From contig JACEEZ010006412.1 in assembly GCA_016584305.1 (NCBI GenBank), positions 62,001 through 126,000 on the forward strand: DNA of 64,000 nucleotides, read 5' to 3'. The position numbers were made by a program, and so were the translations under genes. The DNA is from Chionoecetes opilio. Taxonomy: Eukaryota > Arthropoda > Malacostraca > Decapoda > Majidae. The number at the start of each line of letters is the position of its first letter. The stretch's first letter is position 1. Below the pieces are notes generated by a model. It was not told where the DNA came from and did not search any database. It saw nothing but the letters and a program-made list of their open reading frames with translations. This document shows, one piece after another, positions 58,401 to 64,000 of this stretch.

Positions 58401-61400
58401 CTATTTAATAGCTGAATGTAATGTAAGCTACTTATAGGTGCAAATTATTCTATAAAGAGGCTTTTATACATCAATTTGTAGGAAAACAGCTATATATCAC
58501 CAATAATTAGCTAATATCATTAGGAACACTACATTTTATGGGTTTATAGCAATATGATAAGTAAAACTACTTGTATATATACAATACCGCTACAGTTTAC
58601 AAGAAACTATGAAAAACGCTTGCAATATACCGTTATATCACAATAAATAACCTCTTACTCTTCTATTTAATAGCTTAATGTAATTTAAGCTACTTATAGG
58701 TGCAAATTATTCTAAAAAGAGCATTTTATACATCAATTTGTAGGAAAACAGCTATATATCACCGATAATTAGCTAATATCATTGAAAACACTACATTTTA
58801 TGGGTTAAGAGCAATATGATAAGTAAAACTACTTGTATATATACAATAACGCTACAGTTTACAAGAAACTATGAAAAACGCTTGCAATATACCGTCATAT
58901 CACAATAAATAACCTCCTACTCTTCTATTTAATAGCTTAATGTAATTTAAGCTACTTATAGGTGCAAATTATTTTATAAAGAGGCTTTTATACATCAATT
59001 TGTAGGAAAACAGCTATATATCACCGATAACTAGTTAATCTCATTGAGAACACTACATTTTATGGGTTTATAGCAATATGATAAGTAAAACTACTTGTGT
59101 ATATACAATAACGCTACAGTTTACAAGAAACTATGAAAAACGCTAGCAATATATCGTTATATCACAATAAATAACCTCTTACTCTTCTATTTAATAGCTT
59201 AATGTTAATGTAAGCTACTTATAGGTCAAATATTCTAAAAGAGGATTTATAACTTCAATTTTAGGAAACAGCTATATATCACCGATAACAAGCAAATTTC
59301 ATTGAAAACAATAAATTTTATGGGTTTATAGCAATATGATAAGTAAAACTATTTGTATATATAAATTAAGTTTACAAGTTATCATAATTTGAAAAAACGC
59401 ATTCAATATAGCGTTTATACAATAATTAACCTATTATTCTTCTATTTATCTGCTTAAAGTAATATAAGCTACTTATGGTGCAATTATTCTAAAAGAAGGG
59501 TGTTACTCAATTACTAGGAAACAGCTCTATATCATCGTCTAGGTATAATCATTAAGAGAACACATTTTGAGGGTATAAAGTTATCATTAGGTAAATATCC
59601 TTCTATTAATGATATTAACCTTCAATTAACAAGAAACTGTGAAAAACACTGTAATATACAATTTTATCACAATATAGAGTCTCAACTCCTATTATAAGCT
59701 ATATAGTTTAAAATAGCAATTTCTAACGAAAAACTAAATTACCACATTTTGAATTCCTATCAAAAAAAGTGCTGAATAATGTCAATTTTCGACATTTTAT
59801 AGCCTTCAAAAATACATTAAAACACTTGAAAAAACGTGTTTTAGGAATAAAATTGATTCTAAATTCATGAAAAATACATATTTTAAGCTCTAAATATTGA
59901 AAATAATTGTTGTGTAAAAGTGCTGAATCAAGTTTCGACATTTTTGGCTTTCAAAAAACATTAATAAATACTTGAAAAAACGTTGTTTTTAAGTTTAAAA
60001 TTGATACCTAATTAATGAAAATACTATTTTAAGATCATAACATTGTAAAATATAGTTTGTGTAAAAGTAAATGAATAATGTCAAATTTCGAATTTTTTAG
60101 CCCTTTCAAAAATAATTAAAACACTTGAAAAAACATTGTTTTTAAGAATAAAATGATACATAAATTTCATGAAAAATACATATTTTAAGCTTCGTAATAT
60201 TGTAAAATATTTGTATAAAGTGCTGAATAATGTCAAAATTTCGATGTATTTTTGAAAGCTAAGGGCTTTCAAAATACATTAAATATTGAAAAAACTTTTT
60301 ATAAGATTAAATTGATACCTAAATTTCATGAAAAATACATATTTTAGCTCATAACATTGTAAAATATAGTTGTGTAAAAGTGCTGAATAATGTCAAATTT
60401 CGACATTTTTTAGCCTTCCAAAAATATATTAAAATACTTGAAAAAAACATTGTATTTAAGATTAAAATTGATATCTAAATTTCATGAAAATACATATTTT
60501 TAAAGCTATAATTTTGTAAAATATAGTTGTAGCAAATATCAAAAGTATTTAAAACAGATTATAGAAATAAAACTTCATTTGTAGAAAAAACAAACTCTTC
60601 ACTGATAACTGCTCAAAATTGAAAACACTACATTTTATGGGTTATGCAATATGAAAGTAAAACTACTTGTATATTACAATAACGCTACAGTTACAAGAAA
60701 CTATGAAAACGCTTCGCAATATACCTTTATACAAATAAATAACTCCTACTCTTTAATTTAATAGCTTAATATAGTAAGCTACTTATGTGCAAATTATTCT
60801 ATAAGAGGTTTTTAAAACTTCAATTTGTAGGAAAACAGCTATATATCACCAAATAACTAGCTAATATCATTGAGAAACACACATTTTATGGGTTTTATAG
60901 CAATATGATAAGTAAACTACTTGTATTATACAATAACGCTACAGTTTAAAAAACTATGAAAAGCTTGCAAAAATAACGTTATATCACAATAAATAACCTC
61001 TTACTCTTTATTTATAGCTGAATGTAATGTAAGCTACTTTATAGGTGCATTATATCTATAAAGAGGCTTTTATACATTCAATTTGTAGGAAAACAGCTAT
61101 ATATCACATAACTACTAATATCATTAGGAACACTACATTTATGGGTTTATAGTAATATGATAAGTAAAACTACTTGTATATATAAATAACGCTAAGTTTA
61201 CAAGAACTATGAAAAACGCTTGCAATATACCGTTATATCACAATAATAAGCTCTTACTCTTCTATTTAATAGCTTAATGTAATTTTGCTACTTATAGGTG
61301 CAAATTATTCTAAAAAGAGCATTTATTACATCAATTTGTAGGAAAACAGCTATATATATCACCATAATTAGCTAATATCATTGAAAACACATAATTATGG

Positions 61401-64000
61401 TTTAGGAGCAATATGATAAGTAAAACTACTTGTATATATACAATAACGCTACAGTTTACAAGAAACTATGAAAAACGCTTGCAATATACCGTCATATCAC
61501 AATAAATAACCTCCTACTCTTCTATTAATAGCTTAATGTAATGTAAGCTACTTATAGGTGCAAATTATTCTATAAAGAGGATTTTATACATCAATTTGTA
61601 GGAAAAAGCATATATATCACCGATAACGAGTTAATCTCATTGAGAACACTACATTTTTATGGGTTTATAGTAATATGATAAGTAAAACTACTTGTGTATA
61701 TACAATAACGCTACAGTTTACAAGTAAACTATGAAAAACGCTAGAAATTTATACGTTATATCACAATAAATAACCTCTTACTTTCTATTTAATAGCTTAA
61801 TGTAATGTAAGCTACTTATAGTTGCAAATTATTCTAAAAGAAGGATTGTATACTTCAATTACTAGGAAACCAGCTCTATATCCCCGTAACTGGGTTTAAT
61901 AATCTTGAAGAGAACACATTTTGAGGGTAAAAGCATTATCATTAGGTAAATTCCTTCTATTAATGATATAACACTCAATTAACAAGAAACTGTGAAAAAC
62001 ACGTGTAATATAACAATTTTATCACAATATAGAGTCTCAAATTCTATTATAAGCTTACAGTAGTTTAAATAGCAATTTCTAACGAAACTACTATAATCCA
62101 CATTATGAATTTCTCTATCAAAAAAAGGGCTGAATAATGCCAATTTTCGACATTTTTTAGCCCTTCAAAAATACATTAAAATACTTGAAAAACTTGTTTA
62201 TAAGATTCAATATGATACCTAAATTTCATGAAAAATACATATTTTTTAGCTCATAACATTTAAATATAGTTGGTAAAAGTGTGAATAGTCAAATTTCAAA
62301 CATTTTTAGCCTTCAAAAATACATCAAATTACTTGAAAAAACATTGTATTAAGATTAAATTGATATCTAAATTTCATGACAAATACATATTTTGTATTAC
62401 TATTTTTGTAAAATATAGTTGTAGCAAATATCAAAAGCTATTAACTACAGATATTAAGATATATACTTCAATTTGTAGAAAAAAAACTCTTCATGATAAC
62501 ATCCAAATCATTGAAAACACTACATTTTATTGGTTTATAGCAATATGATAAGTAAAACTACTGTATAATCAAATAACGCTACAGTTTACAAGAAACTATG
62601 AAAACGCTTCGCAATATACCGTTATATCACAATAAATAACATCTACTCTTCTATTAATAGCTTAATATAATGAAGCTATTATAGGTGCAAATTATTCCAT
62701 AAAGAGGATTTTATACTCAATTGTAGGAAAACCGTTTATATTTCACCAATATACGTAATATCATTGTAGAACACTACATTTTACGGTTTTATAGCAATAT
62801 GATAAGTAAAACTACTTTTTATATATACAAATAACCTACAGTTTACAAAAAATATGAAAAATGCTTGCAATATAACGTTATACAAAATAAATAACCCTAT
62901 TTTTACTTTTTAATAGCTGAATGTATTAAGCTACCTTATAGTGCAAATATTCTAAAAAGAGGATTTTATTCATCATTTTAGGAAACAGCTATATATACAG
63001 TAACAAGCTAATATCATTGAAAACACTACATTTTATGGGTTATAGCAAAAATGATAAGTAAAAGTACTTGTACATAACAATAACGCTACTTTACAAGAAA
63101 CTAATGTAAAAACGCATGCAATATACCGTTATATCTCAATAAATAACCTCTTACTCTTCTATTTATTAAGCTATATGTAATATAAGCTACTTATAGTGAA
63201 AAATTATTCTAAAAAAGGATTGTATACTTCATTAGTAGGAAAAGAATATATATACCAAACTAGCAAAAATTATGAAAAGAACACATTTTGAGGGTATAAA
63301 CTTTCATAAGGTAAATTCCTTCTATTAATGATATATACTACAATTAACAAGAAACTATGAAAAACAACGTTGTATATACAATTGTATCACAATATAGAGT
63401 CCCAAACTCCTATATAAGCTTACAGTAGTTTAAAATACCCAATTTCTAACGAAAACAACTATAATACCACATTTTGAATTCTCTATCAAAAAAGGCTAAA
63501 ATAATGTCAATTTTCGACATTTTATAGCCTTCAAAAAAACATTAAAACACTTGAAAAACGTTTTTTAGGAATAAAATTGAATTCATAAATTCATGAAAAA
63601 TACATATTTTAAGCTCATAATATTGTAAAATATGTTGTGTAAAAGTGCTGAATAATGTCAAGTTTCGACATTTTTAGGCTTTCAAAAATACATTAAAATA
63701 CTTGAAAAAACGTTGTTTTTAAAATTTTAAAATTGATACCTAATTTTAATGAAAATACATATTTTTAGTCATAACATTGATAAATATAGTGTGTAAAAGT
63801 GATGATAATGTCAATTTCGAATTTTTTAGCCTTTCAAAAATACATTTAAATACTTGAAAAAACATTGTTTTTATGATTGAAATTGATAATCTAAATTTCA
63901 TGAAAATACATTTTTAAGCTATTATTTTGTAAAATATAGTTAGCAAATATCAAAAGCTTTTTTAACTACAAAATAAAGAAATATACTTCAATTTGTAGAA

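Larger units (their letters stand above)
46288..64000 (-). repeat. AT-rich satellite array, reverse arm (runs off the window)
   Basis: The same A, B and S blocks are present in reverse complement. The reversed S landmark CAATTTCTAACGAAAAC (mutated in places) occurs near 46,339, 47,648, 49,217, 50,797, 52,471, 54,299, 55,865, 57,694, 59,717, 62,072 and 63,440, giving units of 1.3-2.4 kb. Units here are longer on average than in the forward arm and usually carry three or four B blocks. The stretch from about 59,200 to the end has frequent single-base losses. The array continues past 64,000. Confidence 0.97.

Noticed and set aside
28523..64000. CENP-B box in the satellite
   Set aside because: TTCGTTAGAAATTG in block S matches only the TTCG....A half of the consensus; the CGGG half is absent.

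Overview
The window is nuclear DNA from an animal. It is most likely an arthropod, and probably a decapod crustacean. Three things point that way: abundant degenerate CCTAA/TTAGG (arthropod telomere-type) tracts, very dense microsatellites and minisatellites, and non-LTR retrotransposon proteins of a kind common in decapod genomes. The species assignment is inference. No bacterial-style operon, rRNA or intact long gene is visible.

Left part (1-28.5 kb): a graveyard of mobile elements in short-period repeats. It holds three copies of a tRNA-derived SINE (about 1.73-1.99, 24.32-24.51 and 27.69-27.78 kb) and fragments of at least two LINE families. One LINE family is RTE-like, with two copies near 9.0-9.7 and 21.9-22.9 kb. 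The other is CR1/Jockey-like, with pieces at 3.9-4.5, 13.1-14.1, 18.7-18.9 and 20.7-20.9 kb. There is a complete but dead hAT transposon at 7,472-11,735 with an 8-bp target duplication; a nested insertion splits the end of its transposase. A Merlin-type transposase fragment lies at 21.5 kb. Several terminal-inverted-repeat or fold-back elements are present (2.93-3.45, 7.89-8.98, 15.08-16.41, 23.36-23.97 and 24.59-25.62 kb). Two of these can be dated by local evidence: one has an empty-site copy elsewhere in the window, the other a 9-bp target duplication. The tandem repeats include a 31-bp GT-rich minisatellite (4.9-6.4 kb), a 49-bp CAT/CAC minisatellite (16.9-17.7 kb), a 16-bp telomere-like array (20.44-21.12 kb), a 61-bp array (25.06-25.43 kb) and a 24-bp array (26.02-26.72 kb). 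The only candidate for a host protein-coding exon is at 19,274-19,365: an ATG in good context, an acidic SUMO-interaction-like peptide and a consensus splice donor. Part of it is duplicated exactly 968 bp downstream.

Right part (28.5-64 kb): one AT-rich satellite field of at least 35.5 kb that runs past the window end. It is built from three related blocks: a 262-bp monomer (A), a 156-bp monomer (B) and a once-per-unit variant block (S). They are assembled into higher-order units of 0.86-2.4 kb. The whole array reverses orientation at 46,287/46,288, so the window shows a giant, imperfect inverted repeat with arms of about 17.7 kb. Within the arms there are recent multi-unit duplications (3.49 kb and 4.82 kb offsets), a small template-switch hairpin, and patches with abnormally many single-base indels that look like unpolished long-read consensus. 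The array resembles centromeric or pericentromeric heterochromatin. That role is inference.
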